Source: Shinisaurus crocodilurus
Lineage: Eukaryota; Chordata; Lepidosauria; Squamata; Shinisauridae
Direction of reading: 5' to 3'
DNA length: 64,000 nt
NCBI GenBank assembly: GCA_021292165.1
Contig: CM037876.1
Span: forward strand, 206,978,200 to 207,042,199
Below are positions 1-11,903 of the stretch, in pieces. The notes under the pieces were generated by a model. The model did no database searches. It was not told where the DNA came from and worked only from the letters and a program-made list of their open reading frames with translations. Made by a program: the position numbers and the translations under genes. Within the stretch, counting starts at the first letter, position 1; each line of letters opens with the position of its first letter.

Positions 1-599
1 CTCGCCCCGCTGCTCTTTTCTTCATCTCCCCCCCCCCCGCCCCGCAACACACATGCTCCTGCTTTACCAACAAAATAAAGGTAGTGCGTATGTGAGGCAA
101 CTAGTAATACTTGTACAGAGGTTGAGGCTTTTTTTGGTCTCTTCTTCTCCAGAATTGTGCAATTCTGAAAGTCCAAAGGTTCATTGCTGCACTTTTCCTC
201 CTATGTAAGCGCATGTGGCCCCGGATTAGGACCATGGTGTTCCAGGAGGAGAAAGTTAGACCTTTCCCACCACCACCAGTTTTTCCTTGTAAATTGCATC
301 CCCCACCAGGGTTAAAAAATAATAATAAAATGACTAGAATTGTTGTTTTTTTCTTTTTTGATCCCTCCAGGAGATTTTCACTGTTGCTGCCATCTCTCAC
401 AGTTCTTGAGTTTTCAATAAATGTTCAGTTTTTATGACCCCAGGAGTTTGATCAGCTGAAAGGCAGCATACACATTTAATAAATCAATAAAAACACAACA
501 GGAGGGTTCTTTCTGTTATATTTTCTCCCAGTACCCACCAGAAATTATATACTTGATTCAAATCAGGATGTATCCAAAAGAAACTTGTAATCTTAGAAA

Positions 600-775
600 G
601 CTGCTTTCTCAGACCCTTGGTCCAACTAGTCAGTCTCCTTTACGCTGACTGGCAGTGGCTCTCCAGGGTTTCAGGCAATAGCCTTTCTCAGTCCTACCTG
701 GAGATACCGGGGATTGAACCTGGAACGTTCAGCATGCAAAGTGTGCACTCTAACACTGAGCTACTGCCTCTTCCC
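600..775 (-). repeat. tRNA-derived SINE
   Basis: Reverse complement shows a tRNA-like box B context (GGTTCAATCCCCGG type) and a tail shared with the copy at 47930-48120. Confidence 0.6.
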
Positions 776-1487
776 TAAAAACAAGAAAAGTCCAGCTAGT
801 GCATTTTCCAGTTTTGTGGATAAACAGTTGATATAACCAAAAGGTTTTGTTTTGCTTTGTAAAAACGCGAGCCAGGTTCCAAAGAGTTACTATCGGTGCG
901 CCCAAGGATGCGGGCATGCCCAGTAGGATTTTTGCTTTCCCCCCCCCCCTTGACTGGCAGATCCCCATGCCTTTTCAGAGCACTTTTGAAGGTCCACACT
1001 GTTCCAAAACCAGCTTGCAATGTGGCACAGAGAGCTGCTGTTTGAGAAACACAAACCCAAGGCTCTCTTGAAAATTCCTCCTCTTTCAAGCGCAATGAAC
1101 ATCTGCACTTATAATTAACACGCTGATCTCTTCATTTCAGACTTCATCTCTTGTCTTACATGCACCCAGCCTGAAAAAAAATAATAATCCTAGAGCTAGA
1201 AATGTTTCCGGTGCAAAACACTAAGAAACAAACAATAAGGTATCTAGCTCAGTGAGGCTGGAATCAATGAACAGATGCAATTCCTGAAAAGCACAATCAG
1301 CGGAAATCTGAAACTACCAGTAAGTTATTTTTTAGTTCTCCCAGATCGCCCTCTGGTGTCCTCAGAGAAAACAGTAACATTCAGGTAAACCTTTTAGAAA
1401 GGCATACTCCAACAATGACCTCACGAGTATATTACTGAAAAGCAGTATTTCTGAAATAGCCCTAGATGTATCTGTCCGTAGCAGACT

Positions 1488-1615
1488 TCTCCAACCTAGT
1501 GACCTCTAAATGTATTGGACTGCAGTTCACATCATTCCCAGCCAGCATGGACATGGGAATGATGGGAGTTGCAGTCCAACACATCTGGACAGTACCAGGT
1601 TGGGGAAGGCTGGCC
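1488..1615. repeat. Palindromic foldback element (family A)
   Basis: Two inverted arms around AACACATCTGGA / TAAATGTATTGGACTGCAG and ACTCCCATCATTCC. Many sequence-related copies occur in this window, one with an 8-bp duplication (52658-52783). Confidence 0.7.
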
Positions 1616-2839
1616 CATAATATAGGCTGCATCTGAACACCTGTGGTAATCTGAGGATGATATCATTAGTAGGGTGTGAGAGAGTCCACCTGGAGGTTTG
1701 GCAGCATTCCTTATAGGTACTTAGGTCAAGTCTTGCTTGGCAGTCCTGAGCAAGACGGTAATATAGCCTCTTTCCCCTTCCTGTTCATTTAGGCTATAGG
1801 AGCAATGGGAGGAACCTTTTCTATAATGATACTGATGCAATCCAACCTAAGTAGCACATAATATGAAGCATCTTGAGAGAAACATTTGCTCAGCTAAAAC
1901 ACTAGGAGTGAAAGCTGTAGTCAGCCAGCAAATGGGGACACACACTAGCACTTCAAACAAGATGACAGCTGCCATTTGTAACATGGGGTTGCAGGAGACC
2001 AGAAAAATCTTGAGTTCGACGCTGACACTAGGTGGGTGCAGATCAGCTTACACCAATGCCCCCTTTTCACCTACTTATCCCCAAAATAAAGAATATGCAC
2101 CTGCTGCACTTGATGTGGGCTTTGGTAAGATCTGCTATGATTGTGTTGCTCTGAAAACTGAACTAACACCATGTTTTTGGAGTAGAGCTGTGCTCGGAGA
2201 TCTGGAGAACAATGAAGAACAAGTGCAAGAATTTTACAAAATGATGGTATCAATAAGGGGGATAGAGCAGAGTGATTAAAAAAAAAAAACCCCACACAAA
2301 CACAGTTACATACAGCTAGAATAATGAGACTAATTTATTACAATGATGTATTTGTCAAAGGTACCAATACAGCTGGTGAGACTTCCAAAAATCTCTTCTG
2401 CTGGCCAAAGTGAAGGGAGGAACTCTGGAGTATTTTTTGTCTTATGGTGTCTTCAGGGGATGATGTGAATATAAAATACCACTGGTCTAAGACCTTGGAT
2501 CAATACTCTTTTCATTGGGAAGGAAAACTACCCAAGCCATTTTGCTTTGCACTAGCAATCAACATCAACCAATCATATTTGAAACAAAGGGTTCATCACC
2601 TTTTTGGTTTGCAAAAAGAAAGCCCCTGAAAGTTCCCAGAAGGAGCTGGAACCAGCTTCCCTTCGACATCATTGACTTGGCCAGCATCAGTTAAATTGGG
2701 GCCATTCTGATATTACTGTACTTACATTCCCCATACATTATTTGCAGCACCTAGTTAGTTGTAACAGCTGGTAAAAATTGCTTCATCTCTGCGATAAATA
2801 GATTTATTTCCTGAAATGGCTCCTGGCGTCAGTTATCTA

Positions 2840-3412
2840 GGCTCCAGGTTAGACTACTGCAATGTGCTATATATGGGACTGCCTTTGGAAACTGCAGTTA
2901 GTGCAGAATATGGCTGCTAATTGGGACTAGGTGTTATGATCTTATTATGCCTGTGCCATGCCAACTGCACAGCCCATTTTCTGGCCCAATTCAAAGTGCT
3001 GGTTTTTACCTTTAAAAACCCTCATGGCTCAGAACCAGGGTAGCAGAAGAACAGCCGGTCTCCATACGTACCTAGCCATATACCAAGATCTTCAAAGGAG
3101 GATCCACCATCCAAGATGAAGCAGGGTGTCTTCTTGGTGGTGGCACCCCAGATGTGGATCACTTTCCCTAGAAAGGCTCGCCTGGCACCTACTTGATTGT
3201 CCTTTTGGCAGAAAAACACCTTTTTGTTTTCCTTAGCTTTTTAGATGTAATTTTAACCCTGTTGACTGTTTCATGCTGTTTTTATAATCCTGTGGCTTTT
3301 AGCTCACTTTATTTTTTTTTAATACTTACATTTTAATTATTTTATTCTTTTTGTAAACTGCCCTGGAAATATGATTGAAAGGTGGTATAAAATATGTATA
3401 CTGAATAGATAA
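2840..3412 (+). mobile_element. L2-type LINE fragment, degenerate
   Basis: Conceptual translation recalls the L2 C-terminal reverse-transcriptase region (RLDYCN, then FKVLVFTFK), with stops. It is followed by the usual AT-rich L2 3' tail (TAAACTGCCCTGGAAATATG). Dead copy. Confidence 0.65.
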
Positions 3413-3834
3413 TAAAATAAAAATAAGGTGGCTGGAACTTTTCTAGCTAGCACGCCTACAATGGATAAGAGTGACACTGACACCATGCAACTTTTTTTCG
3501 CTAAAGCTCAAAACCATTACTTGAAATTTCATTCTCCCCTTCTTCTGCTTAGGGACCATAATTTGTTGTTTACTTGTGGTACACATTGCACTCAGCAGCA
3601 CAACTGTAACTTTTAGTAAATGATTGATCAGGGGGAATTTACATAGGCCTTGCTGCTACTCCCCTCACTTCTTCATTAAAGGACTATTGACTCTTTAAAT
3701 ATTAGAAGACAAAATGTGTGCCTGCTTGTGTCTCCCCTCCCACACCCAGCATTAAGGAGCCAAGGCCCTTTACACATAGGAGGAAGAGACAGTCACATAA
3801 AACAACCAGACCAGTCACTGACTTTTTTTTTTAA

Positions 3835-4035
3835 ATGCTAGGCTAGGACAGGAGAGACCCAAGTTCAAATCCCCACTCAGACATGAAGCTACTGGGTGAC
3901 TTTTAGGCCAGTCATTCTCCCCTAGTCTAATCTACCTCACAGGGTTGTTGTGAGGGGGGAAATGGAGGTGGAGAGAGCACTGTACATTACTCTGGGCCTC
4001 TTGTAAGATAAAAATGTAATAAATAAAAACATAAT
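3835..4035 (+). repeat. Diverged tRNA-derived SINE
   Basis: Shares ACTGGGTGACTT, GGCCAGTCA and CTACCTCACAGGGTTGTTG with the Sauria-like SINEs at 12749 and 30623, with many differences. Confidence 0.6.
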
Positions 4036-4230
4036 ATTTTTTAAATACAGAAACGAACAGAGGCTGATTATTCACTGTGGTGATCCAGAAGCCTATGACT
4101 AGCAAATGTAGGAAGTCAAAGAAAAATCCCAGAATAATGCTTGACAAATGCTTTTTTTTAAGAAAACCCAAATTTATAAACAAAGAGCATGCCATTAGCT
4201 TCCTACCCACTAGCCCCTGCCTTTACTCAC

Positions 4231-4476
4231 TTGTTTGGAGTTTACGGGAGTCATGTTTTTCACTGCTGCCATCATAGATTGCTTCTATGTGCCTGTACCA
4301 ACGCACCACATGGAAATGCTGGTCTGCAGGTGGGCCCGAAAGCTGTCTGAAAGCTTCCACATCTGCATGTGAAAATGTGAACCCCTGGATATAACTACGA
4401 GTGCTGAGGTACTCGTTCAGAGCCTTCAACCTGGCTTCCTCTTCACTAATGCTCAGAATAGAATTGTAGTCAGAAG
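4231..4476 (-). CDS. CARS1: CARS1 exon 2: GST-C-like N-terminal cassette
   Basis: 246 nt between a CTTTGCAG acceptor and GTGAGT donor, phase 1 to phase 1, 82 codons. The translation contains [26 protein letters not shown] and a VRWYRHIEA segment. From memory this follows the N-terminal extension of human cysteinyl-tRNA synthetase 1 nearly residue by residue, with one codon less. The domain resembles the N-terminal GST-C-like module of eEF1B-beta. In human the exon is optional and the shorter isoform skips it. The catalytic exons are not in this window. An isolated eEF1B pseudogene is excluded by the splice sites and the closer CARS1 match. Confidence 0.92.
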
Positions 4477-7400
4477 CTGCAAAGACAGAGGCACATGAGA
4501 AGCGGTCAGATCCCCTTGTCTAAAAGCACCCAGAAACAAAGCACCCCTCAGTCTAGGTGGGGAGGGCAGATATGCACTCAGGGGTTTTAGGGTACGGCAG
4601 CAGCAGCCAGGCCATATTGCACCAAACACTAGAGGAATCTAGATGGGGAAATAATACAGGTAAAAAAGGATTTGGTGCTAGAACAAAACATGAGAAGAAG
4701 GCTGGAAGATTTCAGTCTTGGACAGTTGCTAATCTAGTCACCCATGGCGTGTTCACTACCCCCTAGGCAACCAAGCTAGTGAACCTGACAAAAGTCAAGT
4801 TATTTTTCCCTTTTAGGGAAACACAGCTATGTATAGAGAGGTGGGCTAGTAACTTGGCAGACTTATTTGCAAGGCTGGAATATTTATGTAAAAAGCTGCG
4901 GCTGTTTGTTTCTAAAGACATGTCTTTCCTGTTGCTAGATTATAGGAAATCATGCACTTAGCCCTCAAATACACACACACACACACACCACTACTACAAG
5001 GCAGGGGGGTGAGACTTACTACTGGAAAGTAGAGGGAGACGTAGGTCCCATATTAAAATCTGATTATATATCAGAATTGGGATTTCTTTCCACAACCCAC
5101 ACACCCCACAAAAATAGCAAAACAGCTCTGCAACCCCTACCCTTAAATTATGGGGATTAATTTAGACACATTTTGTCTAGGTGGAAAGAAGTGCATGGCC
5201 TTCATTGCAGTCATTTCTACTGTCAGCCAAAGTAATTTAAGGCACAGCATGAAACCCAGTGTTTTTAATATATAAAAGGATCTACAAACTTTAAAAGGAA
5301 GAAGATATTGGGATGGATCCAGATCCCATATGGTCTGTGTAGCATTTTTGGAAGCTGGAGGGGCTGCCATGGGGAGGAGGGGGCAGGGAAGTCTGCGTCT
5401 GCCTGCCCAGTTGCGCAAATCTGGATCCAACCCATTGGCACAATGTCGAGCCAAACAGCTACAGGATTTAGATCATAATCTAATAATGGGGTGGCATTTG
5501 GCTAATGAAAATAACCAAGGTATACCTGGCAATACAATGCAGGCTCTGTAAGATTATCACAACTTATTTCTCATCATAATGTGTGCAAACTAGCTGGGCT
5601 GGCAGTGAGGAGATAAGGACTGGAAAAAGAACATAAATTGTTAAAATGATCAAGAAAAAGTCAATGCCAGTGGCATAGTAGCAAGAGAAATTATGCAGCA
5701 GACAATGCAGAAGAGGAATAAAATGAGCTTCTTGCAACGCTGAGGCACAGATATGAATGAAGCAAAAGATCCAGCAACAAAAACACATGCCCTCAAATAA
5801 ATGTACTACTCTGTGTGCAAAGTTAAAATGCATCACAAGTCTTTTCAAACCAACAGCAGGCCGAAGCAGCAAACCCAATAGCAAGCTCTGGAAGTCACCA
5901 AAAACTCAGGATAGTAAAATAATGCCTGAGCTCCTCAAAGACAAAGGGGCATATTAATGTTGATGTTCTCTTTGTTTGCTGGGCCTCTAGATCAAACTGG
6001 CATTAAGAGTTCCAGGCTCATCTCTGACACCACAGAAGCTAGAAACTTAATCCCAGAGAAGAGGAAAGCTGTCTGCATTCCAGTGCAAGCACACAGGCCA
6101 CACCAAGTTGAAGAGGTTGGGGTGAGGCAGAGACATGCATCCAAGGAGCACTATAGCCCCATGCAGGTGTTCAGTCTGCTCACATTGAAGTTATTAGTGT
6201 AGTGGGGGCGGGGGCATGCACACAAGCCCCGGCCGGCCCAAATGTCCCACGGTGTGCTGGCTCCTCCTTAAAGACCTGTGCGTGTTTAGCATTAAGGTCC
6301 AAACGGGGGCTGTAAGCACGTTCCGCAGGGTTCCCCACTGTGGGGAGGTTTGCAAGCACATTCACAAACCACCGTCAGACCCCAGCACTAAATGCTAAGG
6401 AGCATGCACACATGGGGGGGGGGCTTGGGGACGGGACGGGACTGGCATGCACCTCCGCCCCCTACACACCATTAGCCTGCCCACGTGCAGGCAAATGAAG
6501 CTTACAGAGAGTGTAATTTCTCTTCAACACACACTCGACCTGAGGTCAGCCAGTAGCATGGAATCACTGTTGGATTTCTTAAGCCCAAGAACTATATTAT
6601 GGCTGCTATTTGATGGAATGGCAGGCCACAGAAATGGATGTAGTGGGTTTCTAGGTGACCCAAGGCCCCGTGTCAGCTAATGTTCATCTCCCAAATAACC
6701 AAAACTCTTCCTGAGGATACCTGCTCATCCTTTAATCATACACCTGATGGCCTGTTCAAATAACTTTTAATTTGCAGTGCCTAAAGCATCTCAACATTAC
6801 CCACGTAAACACATATTTGAGGTCTGCATCCTAAGCTAGGTATTCATTTCCTCTGTCACTTGCCAAATATTCAGCCACCGCCTTTACTGCATGCATTCTT
6901 CCTCAAATACATATTTGGAGAGAAAATTATATGGATAAATAGGCACAAGGTGTACACTAAATGCTTCCAGAGAGGGAAGGGCTCATGGGTTGTGTCTCTG
7001 TGGAAAGGAAGAGAGCCTAGTGCAGTCTTCAACCCTTTCAGACCCAGGACTCACCAATTGCCCCAACCTGTAACATGAGCCCCACAAGTAATTCTTTTAC
7101 CATACTGTATCTATCTTTTTCCTTCTCTGTATAGGGTGACCAGATACAAAGGAGGACAGGACTATACCTGTAACTATACCTGTAATTCAGGGGAGGCTGG
7201 TGCCTCCTATTTTGGTGGGGCTCCATTGCAGGTTCTATTTTGCACTTCATAGCAGCTATCCATGGTGCTGAACTCCATTCCTAAAATAGGTTCACCACCA
7301 TGAAGCTCCACGGATAGCTTCTATGAAGCCCCAAATAAAAACTGAACACCTGTAATGGAAAAGGAGCCCCACCGAAATGGGAGTCACCAGCCTCCCCTGC

Positions 7401-7619
7401 CTGTAACAGTCGCACCAAAGAGGGAAATTCAACAAGTGCAGCTTTTCTCGCCTTTGCAAGACACCTGACAAAATTCTCACTTCTGCACAAGTATTCAGAG
7501 CAAAGCAGTCCCACACATGCACCTGGATACTCATGCTTTCTCATACAGTCTTTAAAAAAATGACATAGACATTCATTCTGCAGGGAGTCAATTAAAACAA
7601 TGACTCAGCAGGCCAAACA

Positions 7620-7800
7620 CCTGCAGAGAAAAAACCATTATAGAGGGGACAAGGCGGGCCTCACTGGGCAAGGCGTTCCAAAGCCTAGGTACAGCCACAG
7701 AGAAGGCCCTCTACTGTGTCCCCACCAACTGCACCTCGGATGTTGACAGGAGGTGAAGGGGAATCTCTCCAGTTGATCTTAATGAATGGACAGGTTCATA
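7620..7800 (-). mobile_element. Short L2-type LINE fragment
   Basis: Contains GCCACAGAGAAGGCCCTCT, the signature that recurs in all L2 copies of this window. Confidence 0.5.
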
Positions 7801-7984
7801 TAAGAGGATATGGTCTTTTAGGTATCCTAATCATGTCATGCCACATCATTTTGCACCAGTGACACCACAATGTGCTCCTGGTGAAGCTTCTTGTTAAGCC
7901 CCTTCACCCCAATGGTGCAGGGGTTACGCTACATACACTAGAAGGGAAGAGCAATATGCATATTGCAAGGTTCGTTATACAAGG

Positions 7985-8140
7985 CTCCGCTTGTCTGAGC
8001 GTGGAAAGCTAAGCAGGGTCGTGCCTGGTTGTTACCGTACTTGGAAGGGAGACCCCCTCCTCTAGTTTCCTGCATTGAGCAGGGGGTTGGACTCGATAGC
8101 CTTGTAGGCTCCTTCCAACTCTATTATGAAATCTATGAAA
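7985..8140 (+). repeat. 5S-rRNA-derived SINE with CR1-like tail, copy 1
   Basis: The head contains AAGCTAAGCAGGGTC and CCTGGTTGTTACC...ACTTGG, matching the internal promoter region of 5S rRNA. The tail (GAGCAGGGGGTTGGACTCGA to TCCAACTCTA...) matches the 3' end of the CR1 LINE at 60845. Confidence 0.75.
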
Positions 8141-8142
8141 TG

Positions 8143-8345
8143 CAGTGCACTAGCACTGTGGAGTGCTTCTGTTCAGGATTCCAGCGAACCAGTCATGGCG
8201 TCTTCCAGAGTATTCCAATCCATTCCCCCCTCCCACCCACCCCAGGGTCAGTCAATCAGTCAGCCAGTCAGCATCTCATGGCCACTGAGCATGCTCAGTC
8301 CTCACTGGGCTGTTTTGGGGTGTGTGTGTCCCTTTTAGGGTCTTA
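8143..8345 (+). repeat. Unassigned dispersed repeat, copy 1
   Basis: GGAGTGCTTCTGTTC, CATGGCCACTGAGCATGCTC and CACTGGGCTGTTTTGG recur in the same order at 40640-40860. Class unknown. Confidence 0.55.
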
Positions 8346-8574
8346 GCTACATAAGGAGCCACACTTAAGAGAATGAAGTCACTATTATAGTATAAAGGAT
8401 GCATTCAATGACAGAGTATGGTACTTGCAATTCAAACTCTGCCCACTGGATTACATTTAGCAAATTATAATCTTTCAGCATAGGTTCCAAGTGGGAATGA
8501 TAGCAACCTACCAGTACAGTTCTCATGGGACAAACAATGTTAAACCAGCAAAGCACTCTGTGCTTTAAACCCAG

Positions 8575-8705
8575 GGTGGGCAGAAGGTAGATCTCCAAGT
8601 GTCTTGGACTTCAACTCCCAGAAGCCCCTGCCAGCAGGGCCAATGGTCAGGAATGCTGGTAGCTGAAGCCCAAAACATCTGGAGATCTACTTTCTGCCCC
8701 CCCCC
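8575..8705. repeat. Palindromic foldback element (family A)
   Basis: Arms GGTAGATCTCCAAGTG and CATCTGGAGATCTAC around ACTCCCAGAAGCC. Ends in a C run. Confidence 0.6.
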
Positions 8706-8828
8706 CACTTTAATTTAAAGTGCTACATAAATGGCAATAAAGATAGTGAAGAAATCTATCTTTGAACTTTCAAGTCTATTTATGTATCTATGTGACTGAC
8801 TCAGCTCTAGTGGCATTATCATATACAA

Positions 8829-8863
<35 letters not shown>
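8829..8863. repeat. (GT)n microsatellite
   Basis: About 17 uninterrupted GT units. Confidence 0.95.
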
Positions 8864-8864
<1 letters not shown>

Positions 8865-9049
8865 CCCCTTCCCCACTCTATTAGAGGGGTACAGATCAAG
8901 ACATGAAAAGGGATACATCTCAACAAAAGAAGGAAGTCAGGTGATTCTGTGCCCTATTTTGGTGCTGGCTCAAAATCTGAAATATCTTTCTAGACTGGTT
9001 AATACAAAACTTTACTGCAGCACTCTGTTATAACAGTCATAGCCTTTCA

Positions 9050-9300
9050 ACGCAGCACCCACCCTCTGGAACACACGCCCTGTTGACATTAGACAGATGT
9101 CTTCAGCATTGATCTTTTGACATCTACTCAAGACCTACCTCTTCATGCAGGCTTTCCTTGAGGGGTGACCCAGCCAGTATGGTTATAATCAACCAGCAAT
9201 TATTTTATTGTGCTTTTATTGTTATATATGTTATGTGTTTATTAACTGCTTTGAGAGTTAACTAGAAAGCTATATATAAATTTATGTAATAAACAAACGC
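9050..9300 (+). mobile_element. L2/CR1-type LINE 3' fragment
   Basis: Degenerate coding (ACTCAAGACCTACCTCTTC) and AT-rich 3' tail as in other L2 copies here. Confidence 0.5.
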
Positions 9301-9462
9301 ATGAGCACATGCTAACCAACTTACCCCCTCCCCCAGAAGAAAATACTTAACAGAAGTCAGGTAAAATTAAAACACACTCAAGTTCATAAAATTAGTCCAT
9401 GTAAGAGGCATGTGCACTAGATCCGTGGTGCAAGACCACAATTTTCCTCTAACAAAACAAAA

Positions 9463-9625
9463 CTCACTGGGTGACTTTGGGCCAGTCACTAACTCTCAGC
9501 CTAACCTACCTCACAGGGTTGTTGTGAGGATAAAATGGAGAGGAGGAGGAGGATTATGTAAGCCGCCTTGAGTTCCTTGCAGGAAAAAAGGGCGGGGTAT
9601 AAATATAACAAATAAATAAATAAAG
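9463..9625 (+). repeat. Sauria-like SINE, 5'-truncated
   Basis: Starts within CACTGGGTGACTTTGGGCCA and ends in an AAATAAATAAATAAA tail. Lacks the tRNA-like head. Confidence 0.8.
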
Positions 9626-9689
9626 TCTCACTTTCTCATTTCTTCAACACCCTCTCCAGCAGCAAAATAGGGCAGGATTAAAATTATTA

Positions 9690-10200
9690 TTATTATTATT
9701 TGCATTTATCTATCGCCCATCTGGCCGGCAAACCGGCCACCCTGGGCGATGTACAGAAAATAAAACAGAACAAAATACATTAAAACATTTTTCTCCATTA
9801 AAATATATTAAAACAGTATAAAATTTTAAAATCTTAGCCCACCCCATATTCCCGCCTGAATAACCAAGTTTTTAATGAACGGCAGAAGCTCAGCAAAGAG
9901 GGGGCATGGCGGAGGTCACTTGGGAGAGAGTTCCTATAGTACGGGGGCTGCCACAGAGAAGGCCCTCTTCCTCGTCCCGACCAGTCTAGCTGCTCTGGCT
10001 GAAGGGAGGACAAGGAGAAGGCCGTCTGTGGCAGATCTTGTTGAGCGGCCCACTTGGTGTTGCTGGAGACGCTCCTTGAGATAGACTGGACCGGAGCCGT
10101 ATAGGGTTTTAAAGGTCAAAGCCAACACCTTGAATTCAGCTCGGCAAGCAACTGGTCGCCAGTGTAGCTCCTTGGGCCCAGGTTTCAGAACATCCGTTAT
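9690..10200 (-). mobile_element. L2-type LINE 3' fragment
   Basis: The minus-strand frame encodes the C-terminal reverse-transcriptase end (FKTLYGSGPVYLKERLQQHQ), interrupted by small indels. The 3' end is marked by the CATCTGGCCGG...CCACCCTGGGCGATGTAC signature. Closely related to 29030-29600 and 44880-45625. Confidence 0.8.
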
Positions 10201-10343
10201 TTATTCCTCAGGAACACACCTATTTCTGACTAAATCACTGGTTCTCCAGCTATAAACCTGGGCTGAGTGATTACCACTATAAACATTTAAAATGTGCGTA
10301 CTATATGCATGCCAGAAACACGAATCCCTTCCCTTTAATATAA

Positions 10344-10425
10344 CAGGGCCAGTGTGGTGTTTGTATAGTGGCTAGAGTATTGGACTGGGACTCATGGGAC
10401 CCAGGATCTAGTCCAACACACAGTC
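10344..10425 (+). repeat. Sauria-like SINE head, interrupted
   Basis: GGGCCAGTGTGGTG, TATTGGACTGGGACTCATGG and TCTAGTCC match the SINE head. The matching body resumes at 11404 beyond a LINE insertion. Confidence 0.65.
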
Positions 10426-11402
10426 AGTCAGTCAGGCGATCACTCGTTACCGAGTAAGATTGTCTTCCAGGATTTTTTTTTTTTGATTTTTTTTACAAAA
10501 AGGAGATTTTAAAAAGGAGGAAAATTCTAAAGAAAATTGTGTAGACTCTAGCGATGAGTCCATAAGTGACTGTGGAGGCCAATTCTAGATCCACACAGCT
10601 TCCCACAGTGAGGACACAGGTTACCAGATGGAAGATGGTCCTGTAAAGGATTTATTTGACGTGCTTTTCGCTTAGCACGTTTCTCCCTTTCACCTTGCAC
10701 TCGAGCTTCTTCAAAGTCCATAGAACCTTTGTGAAAGGCCAACCTCCAGTTAGATCGTTCATGGGCCAGAGCTTCCCAGTTTTTGATGTTTATATTGCAT
10801 TTTTTTAGATTAGCCTTAAGAACATCTTTAAACCTCTTATATTGACCACCGATATTCCGCTTTCCATCCTTGAGTTGGGAATAAAGTAACTGCTTTGGGA
10901 GACAGCAGTCAGGCATTCGAACAACATGACCGGTCCACTGAAGTTGGCGTTGAAGGATCATTTTTTCAATGCTAGTAGTCTTTGCTTCTTCCAGTACACT
11001 GACATTTGTTCGCCTATCTTCCCAAGTATAATTCGCAGGATATTCTGGAGGCAACGTTGATGAAATCTTTCAAGGAGTTGGAGGTGACGTTTATAGATAG
11101 TCCATGTTTCGCAGGCATACAATAAAGTTGGTAATACAATGGCTTCATAAACCAGTGTTTTGGTCTTCTTACAAATATCCCGATCCTCGAACACTCTATG
11201 TTTCATTCGAGAAAACGTGGCACTTGCGGAGCTCAGACGATGCTGGATTTCACTGTCGATGTTAGCTGTAACAGAAAGATAGCTGCCAAGATAGAGAAAA
11301 TGATCGACATTTTCCAGTATTGTCCCGCCAAGCTGGATAGATGGCATCACCAAAGGGTTAGCATCCTCTGAATGTGCGGAGACCACATTATCATCAGCAT
11401 AC
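10426..11402 (-). mobile_element. Non-LTR retrotransposon, 5'-truncated, with reverse-transcriptase C-terminus and zinc finger
   Basis: Two overlapping minus-strand frames (10958-11386 and 10548-11054) encode the post-catalytic part of a LINE reverse transcriptase (LGSYLS, TLLYACETW, RQLQWTGHVVRM). It ends with a C2H2-like CPHCGKLCGSRIGLHSH motif. A frame break near 11040 separates them, so the copy is dead. The 3' end has T-rich tracts and a CAGT microsatellite. Family not identified. Confidence 0.8.
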
Positions 11403-11545
11403 AGCCAGTCACTGACTCTCAGCCTAACCTACCTCACAGGTTGTTGTGAGGATAAAATGAAAAAGAGGAGGACTATGTAAGCCTCCTTGGGTTTCTTGCA
11501 CGATGAAAATGGGGGAGATATAAATATAGTAATAAATAAATAAAA
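11403..11545 (+). repeat. Sauria-like SINE body and tail, interrupted
   Basis: Begins AGCCAGTCACTGACTCTCAG and ends in an AATAAATAAATAAA tail. Apparently the right part of the SINE whose head is at 10344. Confidence 0.75.
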
Positions 11546-11725
11546 CAAAAATTTTAAAAACCTACGTGGTAACAATGCTACAGTTATGAGATGTTTAAAA
11601 ATGCCCACAACAAATGCTCTTAAAAATATACTGCTTGTTTGCCATTTAATCTTTAATAGATTCCCGGCTGCACTGGAATTTCTCCCTCCTCCTGAAAACT
11701 GAATGGAGGCTCTGCATGACAATCA

Positions 11726-11903
11726 TAGATTTCATAGATCATAGAGTTGGAAGGAGCTTACAAGGCTATGGAGTCCAACCCCCTGCTCAATGCAGGAAAC
11801 TAGAGGAGGGGTCTCCCATCCAAGTAATAACCAGGCCTGACCCTGCTTAGCTTTCCACACTCAGACAAGCTGAGCCAGCGTAAGCCACAGGCCTGTATAT
11901 CAT
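11726..11903 (-). repeat. 5S-rRNA-derived SINE with CR1-like tail, copy 2
   Basis: Reverse orientation: CR1-like tail at the left, 5S-like box (CCTGACCCTGCTTAGCTTTCC on the plus strand) at the right. Confidence 0.8.

Larger units (their letters stand above)
1..4230 (-). other. CARS1: CARS1 intron following exon 2 (partial)
   Basis: No further CARS1 exon was recognised. The stretch holds a tRNA-derived SINE (600-775), a palindromic element (about 1488-1615), an L2 fragment (2840-3412) and a SINE relative (3835-4035). Bases 776-1487, 1616-2839 and 3413-3834 show nothing recognisable. The short open frames there look random. Confidence 0.6.

Noticed and set aside
1863..2279. 138-codon plus-strand frame
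   Set aside because: No domain, no CpG context, lies in a CARS1 intron. Length is compatible with chance in this window.
4223..4429. eEF1B2 processed pseudogene
   Set aside because: The homology is to the GST-C-like fold, but both splice sites are intact and the residues follow CARS1 more closely. The matching first exon at 17444 is in phase.
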